Source: Legionella genomosp. 1 (GTDB lineage: Bacteria; Pseudomonadota; Gammaproteobacteria; Legionellales; Legionellaceae). Taken from it: 8,944 bases of DNA. Under the pieces are notes generated by a model. It was not told where the DNA came from, ran no database searches, and was given only the letters and a program-made list of their open reading frames with translations. Where the stretch lies: positions 1 through 8,944 of the forward strand of contig CAMBHM010000052.1 in assembly GCA_945867185.1 (NCBI GenBank). Reading direction: 5' to 3'. Shown here piece after piece: positions 1 to 6,818 of this stretch (positions are counted from its first letter, which is position 1; each line of letters opens with the position of its first letter). A program made the position numbers and the translations under genes.

Positions 1-1561
1 TTACGGGCCCTCCAACATGCTGATTTTGTCAGGACGTGCCAGTAACATCAAACAACTGGCCAATATTATCAAACAAGTAGACACTTCTTCTGCCAATGGC
101 ATTGATGTCGTGTCTTTACGGCATGCCTTGGCCATGGATGTTGCAAGCACTTTAAAAGACTTGGTCAAAGCACAACCAGGCAGTGGTCTTCGCAATCAAG
201 CAACACTCGCAGCCGATGACCGAAGCAATGCCATCTTGTTGAGCGGCAGTAAAACAGAACGCATTCGCCTTCGCCTCTTGATAGCACAGCTTGACAAACA
301 AACTGCCCCTGGCGCCGATGGCAACACCCAGGTCGTTTACTTGAACTACTTACGCGCAGAAGACGTAGTCCCTATTTTAGCGGGTATCGCACAAGCGAGT
401 TTCAGCGGAACCGTTGGAACCACCATTGGGACTATCACTCGGCCAGAGCTAGATAGCACCAATCCTGCCGCTAATTTGATTGGTTCTAATTCCAGTGGGC
501 AGCCCGCAGCGAATGCCCCCATCGCCCCATCCATGCCTCAAACTACCACGGGCGCTACGACACAAAATGAAGGCTCCACCAAACCGACCGTACAAATCAT
601 TGCAGAGCCAAATACCAATTCCATCATCATCAACGCACCGGCCACCCTCATTCGCACCTTAAAGTCAGTGATAAGCCAACTGGATATCAAACCTGCGCAA
701 TTGCTCATTGAGGCATTGGTTGCTGAAATCAATGAGAATGACTTCAATAGTCTCGGCATTGAATGGGGCAGCATCAATCAAAAAACAAAAGATCCAGATA
801 CCTTCCGCCCAGGATTTGCCATCCTCAATTCAAAAACCAGCATCAACCAATTTCAAGCACAAATTTATGCGCTCGCCAGACTCAGACGGGCTAACATTTT
901 GTCTACACCATCCGTTGTGGTCCTTGACAACCGACAAGCAAAAATCCTCATCGGCAAACAGGTGTCAGTGGCTTCTTCTTCCTATCCCAATAATGCAGGT
1001 GGCACCACCACAGCAAGCCCCTATACCACTTTTGATCGGGTCAATGTAGCGCTCCATTTATACGTCAGACCTCAGATCACTCGTGCCCGAGGCATTCAAC
1101 TGCAGATTGACCAAGGCAATGACACCTTAGATACCGCCAATACCATCGATCCTGGCACCAATCCCACCTTCAACATCAGTTCCATTGTCACATCCGTCCA
1201 CGTTGAAAGCGGCGATATCATCGTCCTAGGCGGTCTTGCACAAGATAGCTTAGGGAACGACAACAATGGGATCCCCATTTTAGGCGCCATTCCAGGCATT
1301 GGTCGTTTGTTTCAACACAACATCACCAACCGAGAAAAGAAAGTACTGATGGTATTTATTCGTCCTCGCATCCTACGATCAGAACGAGACTCCATACAAG
1401 TCACTGGCGGCAAGTACAACGATCTACGCCAATATCAATTAGACTGGTTGCGCACGCAAGCCTTCAATAAACGAAACAAACAAACGGTTCTAGCCCCCTT
1501 GCACACTGACGGGCTACCTCGACCCTTTACCACCCCTCCGGTTATAGAGCGCACCAAGTAA
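1..1561 (+). CDS. gspD: Type II secretion system secretin GspD (5' truncated by window edge)
   Basis: Outer-membrane secretin, the multimeric channel through which folded exoproteins leave the periplasm. The reading frame is open from base 2, so the ATG at 17 is internal; 519 residues are visible. The signal peptide, N0 and most of N1 lie upstream of the window. Visible residues about 1-25 end one N domain (NMLILSGRASNI), about 34-102 form a second (SNAILLSGS), and about 110-230 form N3 with a Ser/Thr/Ala/Pro-rich insert between its halves. The secretin core follows from about 230. It contains the conserved block at about 297-318 (NILSTPSVVVLDNRQA) and the C-terminal secretin signature near 399-440 (VESGDIIVLGG, then PILGAIPGIGRLF). 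The last 60 or so polar residues match the position of the S domain. The segment between LGIEWG and NILSTPS seems short for a GspD. The stop codon overlaps the gspE start by one base, so translation is probably coupled. Family assignment is secure. Confidence 0.95.
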   Translation, partial: YGPSNMLILSGRASNIKQLANIIKQVDTSSANGIDVVSLRHALAMDVASTLKDLVKAQPGSGLRNQATLAADDRSNAILLSGSKTERIRLRLLIAQLDKQTAPGADGNTQVVYLNYLRAEDVVPILAGIAQASFSGTVGTTIGTITRPELDSTNPAANLIGSNSSGQPAANAPIAPSMPQTTTGATTQNEGSTKPTVQIIAEPNTNSIIINAPATLIRTLKSVISQLDIKPAQLLIEALVAEINENDFNSLGIEWGSINQKTKDPDTFRPGFAILNSKTSINQFQAQIYALARLRRANILSTPSVVVLDNRQAKILIGKQVSVASSSYPNNAGGTTTASPYTTFDRVNVALHLYVRPQITRARGIQLQIDQGNDTLDTANTIDPGTNPTFNISSIVTSVHVESGDIIVLGGLAQDSLGNDNNGIPILGAIPGIGRLFQHNITNREKKVLMVFIRPRILRSERDSIQVTGGKYNDLRQYQLDWLRTQAFNKRNKQTVLAPLHTDGLPRPFTTPPVIERTK

Positions 1562-3039
1562 TGGAGCAGATCTCTCGCCGCTTACCCTACCTATTCGCTA
1601 AAAAGCAAGGGATCATTGCCGAGCCCGCTTCTATCGATGGGTCCATTCGCCTCTACCATTTACCCCATACACCGCCTTCCGTGTTTGCGGAAGCGGCGCG
1701 TTTTCTTGACCAGCCACTCACCCTCCAAGAAGTTCCTCCCACAGAATTTCAGAGCCATTTGGCACGGATTTATCAATCCCAATCTTCCATTCTCGATGCA
1801 ACCCTTGGTATGGATGACGATCTGGATCTCAGCACGCTCGTCAATCAATTACCCCTGAGTGAAGATTTATTAGATACACAAGATGATGCTCCCATTATTC
1901 GCCTCATCAATGCACTCTTTACTCAAGCTATCAAACAGAAAGCCTCAGACATCCACATTGAAACCTATGAAAATCGAGTCTTGGTTCGAAATCGGATCGA
2001 CGGCGTCTTACAAGAAATTTTAGAAATTCAACGTGCCGTGGCACCGCTCGTTATTTCACGGGTCAAAGTCATGGCAAAACTGGATATTGCTGAGAAACGT
2101 ATCCCACAAGACGGACGTATTGCATTACGCGTGGGGGGGCATGCCATTGATGTACGTGTTTCAACGCTGCCTTCCAATCATGGAGAGCGCATTGTATTGC
2201 GAATCTTAGACAAACAAACAGCACAACTTGATTTAACCCTTCTTGGCATGCCTAATAAAACACTTTGTACGATTCGACAAATGATTGCAGAGCCCCATGG
2301 GATTTTGCTCATCACAGGCCCCACCGGATCAGGAAAAACCACTTCTTTGTATGCGATGCTAACAGAACTCAACCAAGTGAGCCGAAACATTTTAACGATT
2401 GAAGATCCCATCGAGTACGACTTACCAGGCATTGGGCAAACCCAGGTCAACACCAAAGTACAAATGACATTCGCAAAAGGTCTACGTGCGATTTTAAGAC
2501 AAGATCCTGATGTGGTCATGATAGGTGAAATCAGAGATCTTGAAACGGCAGACATCGCAATCCAAGCAAGCCTAACCGGTCACTTGGTCCTCTCAACGCT
2601 GCATACTAACAGCGCGCTTGGCGCTTTAACGCGTCTACATGACATGGGTGTTGAATCTTTTTTACTGTCTACCAGTATCATCGGCTTGGTGGCCCAACGC
2701 CTAGTCCGCACCTTATGCCCTCACTGTAAAACACCACACAGTTTGCGCGACGATGAACGCGCCTTGATGGGCGTTTCTGCAGCGATAGATCTCTCCCGCA
2801 TATGCGACCCTCAAGGATGCGAGCATTGTAATTATCTGGGATACCGCGGCCGCACCGGCATTTACGAACTCATCTCCATGAATGAGTCTCTACGTGGTAT
2901 GATTCACCGGCAAGAACCTATTCAAACGATAGAAGCCGCCATTCGTCCCACAAACCCCAGTATCCGAGAGGATGGCTTTCAACGGGTGCTACAGGGCGAT
3001 ACGTCCTTGGCTGAGATTTTACGGGTGACAAGCCAGTAA
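1561..3039 (+). CDS. gspE: Type II secretion system assembly ATPase GspE
   Basis: Cytoplasmic hexameric ATPase that drives pseudopilus assembly in type II secretion, docking through GspL to the inner-membrane platform. The 492 residues match the usual family length. The N-terminal domain begins RRLPYLFAKKQG, typical of GspE. The ATPase core has Walker A GPTGSGKT at 253-260 (K259), the Asp box TIEDPIEY around E281-D282, Walker B with D317 and E323 (DVVMIGEIRD), and the His box with H341 and H348 (GHLVLSTLHTN). Zinc-binding tetracysteine pairs CPHC (386-389) and CEHC (420-423) separate GspE from most PilT-type ATPases. No key residue is missing. The start ATG overlaps the gspD stop as TAATG, indicating coupled translation. 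No gspF follows; a hairpin and a convergent gene do, so gspDE is a two-gene unit as in Legionella lspDE. PilB is the main alternative, but pairing with gspD and the tetracysteine spacing argue for GspE. Confidence 0.96.
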   Translation: MEQISRRLPYLFAKKQGIIAEPASIDGSIRLYHLPHTPPSVFAEAARFLDQPLTLQEVPPTEFQSHLARIYQSQSSILDATLGMDDDLDLSTLVNQLPLSEDLLDTQDDAPIIRLINALFTQAIKQKASDIHIETYENRVLVRNRIDGVLQEILEIQRAVAPLVISRVKVMAKLDIAEKRIPQDGRIALRVGGHAIDVRVSTLPSNHGERIVLRILDKQTAQLDLTLLGMPNKTLCTIRQMIAEPHGILLITGPTGSGKTTSLYAMLTELNQVSRNILTIEDPIEYDLPGIGQTQVNTKVQMTFAKGLRAILRQDPDVVMIGEIRDLETADIAIQASLTGHLVLSTLHTNSALGALTRLHDMGVESFLLSTSIIGLVAQRLVRTLCPHCKTPHSLRDDERALMGVSAAIDLSRICDPQGCEHCNYLGYRGRTGIYELISMNESLRGMIHRQEPIQTIEAAIRPTNPSIREDGFQRVLQGDTSLAEILRVTSQ

Positions 3040-3052
3040 GGAACGCGCTCGA

Positions 3053-3090
3053 AATAACTTCCGTTTTTTGCATCAAAAACGGAAGTTATT
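3053..3090. terminator. Perfect 16-bp hairpin between convergent gspE and DUF190 gene
   Basis: Left arm AATAACTTCCGTTTTT (3053-3068) and right arm AAAAACGGAAGTTATT (3075-3090) pair without mismatch around a six-base loop TGCATC. It sits 13 bases after the gspE stop and its right arm reaches into the stop codon of the minus-strand DUF190 gene (TAA at 3091-3089). The position between convergent genes suggests a bidirectional terminator. It is not textbook: the T/A run lies at the loop end of the stem and no T-tract follows on either strand. Confidence 0.6.
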
Positions 3091-3409
3091 ACGGGCACAA
3101 TCCTAACCCGCCCGTTACCGTCGCATCCCAAAAGACAATATGCTCTGGTTTGATGAATTCATTTAAATAAAGAAGCACCGGCGTGATCTGCTCTTTCGTA
3201 TCAAAGAACTCAATCACAAGCGGTAGATCCAAGGACAAATCCACCAACGAGGCGCTGTGATCTCCACTGTCTCCAAAGCCACTCACCGCACGAAAAACAC
3301 TCACACCCCGAATACCCGCCTCTCGCTGAAGATAATGCACTACTTTATTCAACAAATGAGACGACTCCGTGATATATACCCGTACTACCATCACACCCAT
3401 CGTTTTCAT
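3089..3409 (-). CDS. DUF190 family protein, FluC/CrcB-associated
   Basis: Small soluble protein of 106 residues, the usual size for DUF190 (PF02641), a family of unknown function that I recall as having a PII-like ferredoxin fold. The visible features are a beta strand (VMVVRVYITES, residues 6-16), a helix (LLNKVVHYLQRE, 19-30), the family hallmark RGVSVFRAVSGFG (34-46), and a C-terminal strand-helix-strand ending IVFWDATV. The frame is open further upstream to 3496, but that extension runs inside fluC. The start chosen (ATG at 3409-3407) forms an ATGA overlap with the fluC stop and has GGGAGG nine bases before it. DUF190 genes often sit beside crcB, which supports both assignments and hints at a role in fluoride tolerance or control of the channel; the biochemical activity is unknown. 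No membrane segment or signal peptide is seen. Confidence 0.85.
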   Translation of the reverse strand: MKTMGVMVVRVYITESSHLLNKVVHYLQREAGIRGVSVFRAVSGFGDSGDHSASLVDLSLDLPLVIEFFDTKEQITPVLLYLNEFIKPEHIVFWDATVTGGLGLCP

Positions 3410-3780
3410 AGTTGTCTTCCTCCCCAAACACCTAACCAAGTGAGGGTGATGCATAGCACCACGCTGAGTACGATATTTAACCCCGCACCCATCCAATCTC
3501 CATTTTCAAATAGATTGAGTGTCTCTATGGAAAAAGACGAGAAAGTGGTATAGCCGCCCAACAATCCAATCAAGAGTAGGGCCCGCAATGAAGGTCCTGC
3601 CCCATCGAACCGATCCAGTAACAGTGTAAACAAAAGGCCCATGACAAAACAGCCGCTCGCATTCACCACCAACGTGCCATAAGGAAACTGTCTTCCCAGC
3701 AGCATATAAGTTGCATTAGAAATCCAATACCGCATAAGCCCGCCAGCGCCTGCGCCAAAAAAAATAAGCAATTTAGTCAT
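3406..3780 (-). CDS. fluC: Fluoride ion channel FluC (CrcB)
   Basis: Dual-topology dimeric inner-membrane channel that lets cytoplasmic fluoride leave the cell, giving fluoride resistance. The 124 residues match the family's usual 120-130, with four hydrophobic segments at about 3-29, 33-56, 65-85 and 97-118. Family motifs are present: AGGLMRYW near the N-terminus (R17), FPYGTLVVNASGCF with pore Asn N40, and GGYTTFSSFS (75-84), which carries the phenylalanine-box residues F80 and F83 and the threonines of the central sodium site. The start is ATG at 3780-3778, with AAAGGA at 3791-3786 five bases upstream. The TTG just before it (3783-3781) would leave only two bases of spacing. It overlaps the DUF190 gene by ATGA and is clearly co-transcribed with it. 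No fluoride riboswitch was recognised in the leader. Confidence 0.95.
   Translation of the reverse strand: MTKLLIFFGAGAGGLMRYWISNATYMLLGRQFPYGTLVVNASGCFVMGLLFTLLLDRFDGAGPSLRALLLIGLLGGYTTFSSFSIETLNLFENGDWMGAGLNIVLSVVLCITLTWLGVWGGRQL
3419..3424 (-). promoter_or_regulatory. Shine-Dalgarno GGGAGG for the DUF190 gene, inside fluC
   Basis: Read on the minus strand, GGGAGG lies nine bases before the ATG at 3409. It falls within the last codons of fluC and decides the DUF190 start against the longer open frame to 3496. Together with the ATGA junction it indicates both independent initiation and translational coupling. Confidence 0.75.
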
Positions 3781-3821
3781 CAAGATCCTTTGCTCTTTTA
3801 ATAATTTCTTAATTAAAATGC

Positions 3822-3830
3822 CTTATAACA
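3822..3830 (-). promoter_or_regulatory. Candidate extended -10 promoter for fluC-DUF190
   Basis: On the minus strand the sequence reads TGTTATAAG, a TGn extended -10 with TATAAG (5 of 6 to consensus). It lies about 42 bases before the fluC ATG and predicts a leader of roughly 35 bases. The -35 region is poor, as expected for extended -10 promoters. An interrupted inverted repeat (AACAGCGCA at 3827-3835, TGCGCACTGTT at 3858-3868) overlaps it and could be an operator, though it may be chance. A leader this short leaves no room for a fluoride riboswitch. Confidence 0.4.
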
Positions 3831-4018
3831 GCGCACTTGAGCCGATTCATAACTGCTTGCGCACTGTTGATCAGGCACTGAACTAAAAGGAGCGAGCGGT
3901 TAGGTTGGTATTTATTCTAATCTTATCATGAAAATCGGGATTGGACGAAACCGAGTATGATTAAAACTGCTTATTAGCATTCGGTTGTATTGCGCTTGAG
4001 CATGAACAAGATCTTTAC
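3831..4018. other. Divergent intergenic region without a recognisable gene
   Basis: This part of the 299-bp spacer between fluC and the plus-strand ATPase holds no open frame with family character, no tRNA shape and no fluoride-aptamer consensus on the minus strand. It contains GCGCACT twice (near 3831 and 3860), the outer half of the fluC-side inverted repeat, and otherwise nothing I can interpret. The DNA becomes markedly AT-rich towards 4010. Confidence 0.5.
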
Positions 4019-4074
4019 TATATTTAATTAATCTAATATTGTATAATTATACATTCAACATATAATTAAATATA
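4019..4074. promoter_or_regulatory. 56-bp concentric dyad with LexA-like core; candidate operator and promoter
   Basis: The centre is a perfect 14-bp palindrome TGTATAATTATACA (4040-4053). Perfect 12-bp outer arms TATATTTAATTA (4019-4030) and TAATTAAATATA (4063-4074) share exactly the same symmetry axis, between 4046 and 4047. The core at 4039-4054 resembles the gammaproteobacterial LexA box CTGT-N8-ACAG, with the outermost C and G replaced (TTGT-N8-ACAT). TATAAT occurs at 4042, 4061 and 4071, and TTGTAT at 4039 lies 16 bases before the second of these, so a sigma-70 promoter probably overlaps the dyad. It ends six bases before the ATPase start codon, where occupancy would block transcription. 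The symmetry is seen directly; the regulator is inference. Confidence 0.5.
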
Positions 4075-4079
4075 ATAAT

Positions 4080-5201
4080 ATGAACCTAATTGAAATTTGG
4101 CACTATCACAGACCAGCACTTGCAAAAGTTTATTTAGACACTCTGAATGCGGGATTGGTGACCTCCACCACCATTTTCGCACCTCGGCGTGCTGGAAAAA
4201 CATCGTTTCTATTGAAAGATTTAACCCCTGCCGCAGAAAAGGCAGGTTACACGGTTGTTTACGTTGATCTCTGGCAAACCAAGCTATCTCCCGGTGTGTC
4301 CATCGTGCGAGCACTTGAGCGTGCATTAGAGCCTAAAAATGCTGTTGAAAACATCGTTGCAAAATTCCAGGTTCCGGTTAAGAAATTAAAAGCAAACGCT
4401 GAAATCGCAGGGACAAAATTAGAGGGTGAAATTGAGCTTGGGGAATCCAGCAAACATGTCCAGACCGACATTGCACTAAAAATTGATGTATGGATTGAGA
4501 CGCTCTGCAAAAAGAAACCGGTGCTACTGCTTATTGATGAAGCACAAGAATTAGCAAAAACGAAAGAACATGAGGCGGTCGCAACCGCACTGCGTACATC
4601 AATTAGTAGAAATCAAAGTCGATTACGAGCGGTCTTTACTAGCTCGTCTAGAACACAACTCGCCCATGTATTTTCAAATTCAAATGCCCCTCTCTATTCA
4701 ACAGGATCAGCCATAGCCGATTTTCCGCAATTAGATCATGATTTTGTCGAGTATATCGTTGATCGATTTGAGGCATCAACAGGCCGGGTATTGCCCATTG
4801 CACCCGCTTGGAAAGCGTTTGTTGCATTTAAACAGCAACCAGAGCCCTTTTTAGTTGGTATCGTTGATATGGTGCTTCATCCAGCGGTGACACTGGATGA
4901 AGCCATGCAGACCGTTGCAGATAAGCTTGCACTAACCGAAAATCACGAAGGAGCATGGGCAGCCCTTGATGCGACACAAAAAGCATTGGTTCGCATGCTG
5001 GCACAAGACCCATCATTAAAACCATTTAGCAAAGCGGTAGTTGTGAAACTACGTACCGTGATTGGCATCGAATCTTTAGAGGTTACACATGTTCAACGCG
5101 CAATGACAAAGCTTGCTAATGTGGTGTTCAAATCGCCTCGCGATACATATGAGTTTGAAAATGAGGCCTTTGCACAATGGGTTAGAACACTTGCTGAATA
5201 A
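4080..5201 (+). CDS. Orphan P-loop ATPase, archaeal-type AAA+ (COG1672-like)
   Basis: Predicted cytoplasmic ATP-binding protein of 373 residues, role unknown. Walker A is APRRAGKTS at 34-42 (K40, T41), close to the GPRRVGKTS form of archaeal-type ATPases but with Ala in place of the first Gly. Walker B is VLLLIDEAQE at 148-157 (D153, E154). A sensor-1-like strand AVFTSSSR follows at 184-191, with R191 a possible arginine sensor. Between Walker A and B lies a charged Lys/Glu-rich helical stretch (about 88-140). The part after about 210 is helical and looks like a lid plus a C-terminal winged-helix-like domain. No signal peptide or membrane segment is seen. The ATG at 4080 is the first in frame but has no Shine-Dalgarno, only AT-rich sequence, so initiation may be weak or nearly leaderless. 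It stands alone: divergent from fluC and convergent with the next gene. The P-loop fold is certain; the family name is a judgement and the function is not known. Confidence 0.8.
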   Translation: MNLIEIWHYHRPALAKVYLDTLNAGLVTSTTIFAPRRAGKTSFLLKDLTPAAEKAGYTVVYVDLWQTKLSPGVSIVRALERALEPKNAVENIVAKFQVPVKKLKANAEIAGTKLEGEIELGESSKHVQTDIALKIDVWIETLCKKKPVLLLIDEAQELAKTKEHEAVATALRTSISRNQSRLRAVFTSSSRTQLAHVFSNSNAPLYSTGSAIADFPQLDHDFVEYIVDRFEASTGRVLPIAPAWKAFVAFKQQPEPFLVGIVDMVLHPAVTLDEAMQTVADKLALTENHEGAWAALDATQKALVRMLAQDPSLKPFSKAVVVKLRTVIGIESLEVTHVQRAMTKLANVVFKSPRDTYEFENEAFAQWVRTLAE

Positions 5202-5249
5202 TCAAATCTATTTTGGTAGACTTGAAAGTTACTCTCCCATCCCCATATA

Positions 5250-5291
5250 GGTATTATACTAGTGTTTGGTGAAACAACTATAGTAAATACC
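5250..5291. terminator. Imperfect hairpin between convergent ATPase genes
   Basis: Left arm GGTATTATACTAGTGTTT (5250-5267) pairs with AAACAACTATAGTAAATACC (5272-5291) around a four-base loop, with a few bulges. It lies 48 bases past the stop of the plus-strand ATPase. There is no T-tract on either side, so a role as a bidirectional terminator is likely from position only. Confidence 0.4.
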
Positions 5292-5293
5292 AG

Positions 5294-5332
5294 CGTCCAC
5301 GACCTCCCTTTCTTGCAGTAATGAAGGGGACG
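5294..5332. other. Second, weaker inverted repeat in the convergent spacer
   Basis: CGTCC (5294-5298) is matched by GGACG (5328-5332), and inside it CCCTTTC (5306-5312) by GAAGGG (5323-5328, one bulge; the two right arms share a base, so they cannot all pair at once). It follows the hairpin ending at 5291 directly and lies 17 bases before the stop of the minus-strand ATPase, so it could help end that transcript. The pairing is short and interrupted and may be accidental. Confidence 0.25.
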
Positions 5333-5348
5333 GCAGAAGCGGATGCTC

Positions 5349-6755
5349 TTAAAAACCCAATGGAGCGGCGGTAGATGTGTCACAATCGCAGTCAGACAAT
5401 AATCGGTTGAGTTGTCCTACCAAATAAACAGGCAGAGAAATGAGTTTGTATTTGGCTGTTTTATTGACGGCGGTTTTGGTATCGATGTCAACAATGCTGG
5501 GTAAATCTGCATTGATTCGGACCGCTAAAGGTAGTTTTTTTAATGCCATAAACACATGCAATGATCTCAAGTGCCCTGTACTCCCGGCTTTAACTTCGAT
5601 AGGGATCCTATTCACTTGTTGCTGTATCACATAGTCAACCTCAGCCGAGGATCGATTTTCCTCTCGAATCCAGTAATACAGCCGTGGCTCCATATAGGGT
5701 GGATCAATCGCTCGTAACAATTGGCCTGTGACTTGTTCTGCAATAGCCCCGTGGTTGACCAATAAGATATCCTGTGAGTTCATTAACTGATGAAGCCTTA
5801 AGCCTGATAAACTATTCAATAAACCGACGTCCAATAAAATGACTTTAAAATGATTGGATTTTAATTCAGCACCAATTGGAATACCATTTGCCGAACATGC
5901 TGAGACCTTGGAGCAAAGCTTGGCTTTGATGAGAAGTTCTAAAGCTTGTTTCAGGGGTGCCGATTGTACTTCTTTGTTCACATGACTATATGTAAATTTT
6001 TTACCCACTAATTTCGGGATAGACATTAAGACGTCTTCTAAACGAGATGTGTTTAAAAAACCAGCATATTTCGAAAAATCATCACGATAGGTCGCTAATA
6101 AATTGTAGTGGATGTGCCCTACCCTTTCTAATGAACCGTGCAGAACCCAAGATGCAACAGCTTCGGGCATGCCACCAATGATCAGGTAGTCTTTAAACAA
6201 CGTCATCAACTGTTCGTGGAGTGGGTTGAAAGAGGCTTCAAGATCATGGAATGCCACTGTTTTAATAAAGTCACATAATTTATCTTTTCCAAGTGCACAT
6301 AAAAATTCTTGAAAAGTAAGCGGTTCGATATGCAAATATCCAATTCTGCCTACGGGCATACTATAGGGGTAATTGGCTAACGAGAACTCTAATAAAGATC
6401 CTGCAGCGATCACTGGTAATTGAGGAAGATCTTCCCCAAACCAACGTAGTTTACTGATGAGCTCTGGTGCTCCTTGAATCTCATCTAAAAACAACACACA
6501 CTTTTGAGGATCTATGTTCGTATCTAAAGCAGCCTCAAGATAACGCAAGACCATACGAGGATCATTACTTTTAAAATATCGCTGATATTCAGGACTTTTC
6601 TCAAAATTGAGTTCTATCAATTGTTTGTTATTGATCTCGGCTAAATGTCGAACCAACCATGTTTTCCCCACTTGACGTGCGCCACGCATGACCAGTGGCT
6701 TAAATGGTGTTGACTCTAACCAATTTTGAAGAAAATTTGACGCCTCTCTTTTCAT
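5349..6755 (-). CDS. AAA_14/DUF4143 ATPase (COG1373 family)
   Basis: Full-length 468-residue member of a widespread bacterial and archaeal ATPase family without an agreed function. The N-terminal AAA domain has Walker A GARQVGKT (25-32, K31), Walker B FLDEIQ (89-94, D91, E92), sensor-1 region VIAAGSLLEF (115-124), and the family block MPVGRIGYLHIEPLTFQEF (133-151) with candidate arginine finger R137. The DUF4143 part begins about 190 with IIGGMPEAV. Towards the end it carries AEVDYVI (371-377) and IPIEVKAG (384-391), whose E372, D374, E387 and K389 look like a PD-(D/E)XK nuclease core. The start ATG (6755-6753) is preceded by AAAGGG at close spacing and by a strong promoter. It is convergent with the other ATPase but unrelated in sequence class (GARQVGKT against APRRAGKT). 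Members are common in accessory DNA. Whether this one cuts nucleic acid is unknown. Confidence 0.92.
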   Translation of the reverse strand: MKREASNFLQNWLESTPFKPLVMRGARQVGKTWLVRHLAEINNKQLIELNFEKSPEYQRYFKSNDPRMVLRYLEAALDTNIDPQKCVLFLDEIQGAPELISKLRWFGEDLPQLPVIAAGSLLEFSLANYPYSMPVGRIGYLHIEPLTFQEFLCALGKDKLCDFIKTVAFHDLEASFNPLHEQLMTLFKDYLIIGGMPEAVASWVLHGSLERVGHIHYNLLATYRDDFSKYAGFLNTSRLEDVLMSIPKLVGKKFTYSHVNKEVQSAPLKQALELLIKAKLCSKVSACSANGIPIGAELKSNHFKVILLDVGLLNSLSGLRLHQLMNSQDILLVNHGAIAEQVTGQLLRAIDPPYMEPRLYYWIREENRSSAEVDYVIQQQVNRIPIEVKAGSTGHLRSLHVFMALKKLPLAVRINADLPSIVDIDTKTAVNKTAKYKLISLPVYLVGQLNRLLSDCDCDTSTAAPLGF

Positions 6756-6789
6756 TAATTCCCTTTATATTTCTTAGAGTCTCATCAAA

Positions 6790-6818
6790 ATACTACCCAA
6801 TATCAGTGCCTATGTCAA
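6790..6818 (-). promoter_or_regulatory. Sigma-70 promoter for the AAA_14/DUF4143 gene
   Basis: On the minus strand a perfect TTGACA (-35, 6818-6813) is followed after exactly 17 bases by TAGTAT (-10, 6795-6790, 4 of 6). The expected transcript start near 6783 gives a leader of about 28 bases that includes the AAAGGG ribosome site. No operator-like symmetry is evident, so expression may be constitutive. Confidence 0.6.

Noticed and set aside
17..19. ATG at 17 as the gspD start
   Set aside because: The frame is open to the window edge and the preceding residues continue an N domain (YGPSNMLILSGR). GspD also needs a signal peptide, N0 and N1 upstream.
2178..2555. 125-residue open frame antisense to gspE
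   Set aside because: It is a shadow of the conserved ATPase core, with no ribosome site or protein family character.
3410..3496. Longer N-terminus for the DUF190 protein starting at 3496
   Set aside because: The extra 29 residues lie inside fluC, do not resemble the family, and the ATG at 3409 has a strong ribosome site and the ATGA junction.
3781..3960. Fluoride riboswitch upstream of fluC
   Set aside because: No GGNGATGG...GCC-type aptamer core could be found on the minus strand, and the probable leader is too short.
4066..4326. Small minus-strand open frame overlapping the ATPase start
   Set aside because: It lies opposite the Walker A coding region and has no family resemblance; the plus-strand motifs explain the sequence.
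5440..5634. 64-residue plus-strand open frame (MSLYLAVLLTAVLVS) resembling a signal peptide
   Set aside because: It is antisense to the conserved DUF4143 C-terminus and has no convincing ribosome site; hydrophobicity comes from the opposite strand's codons.
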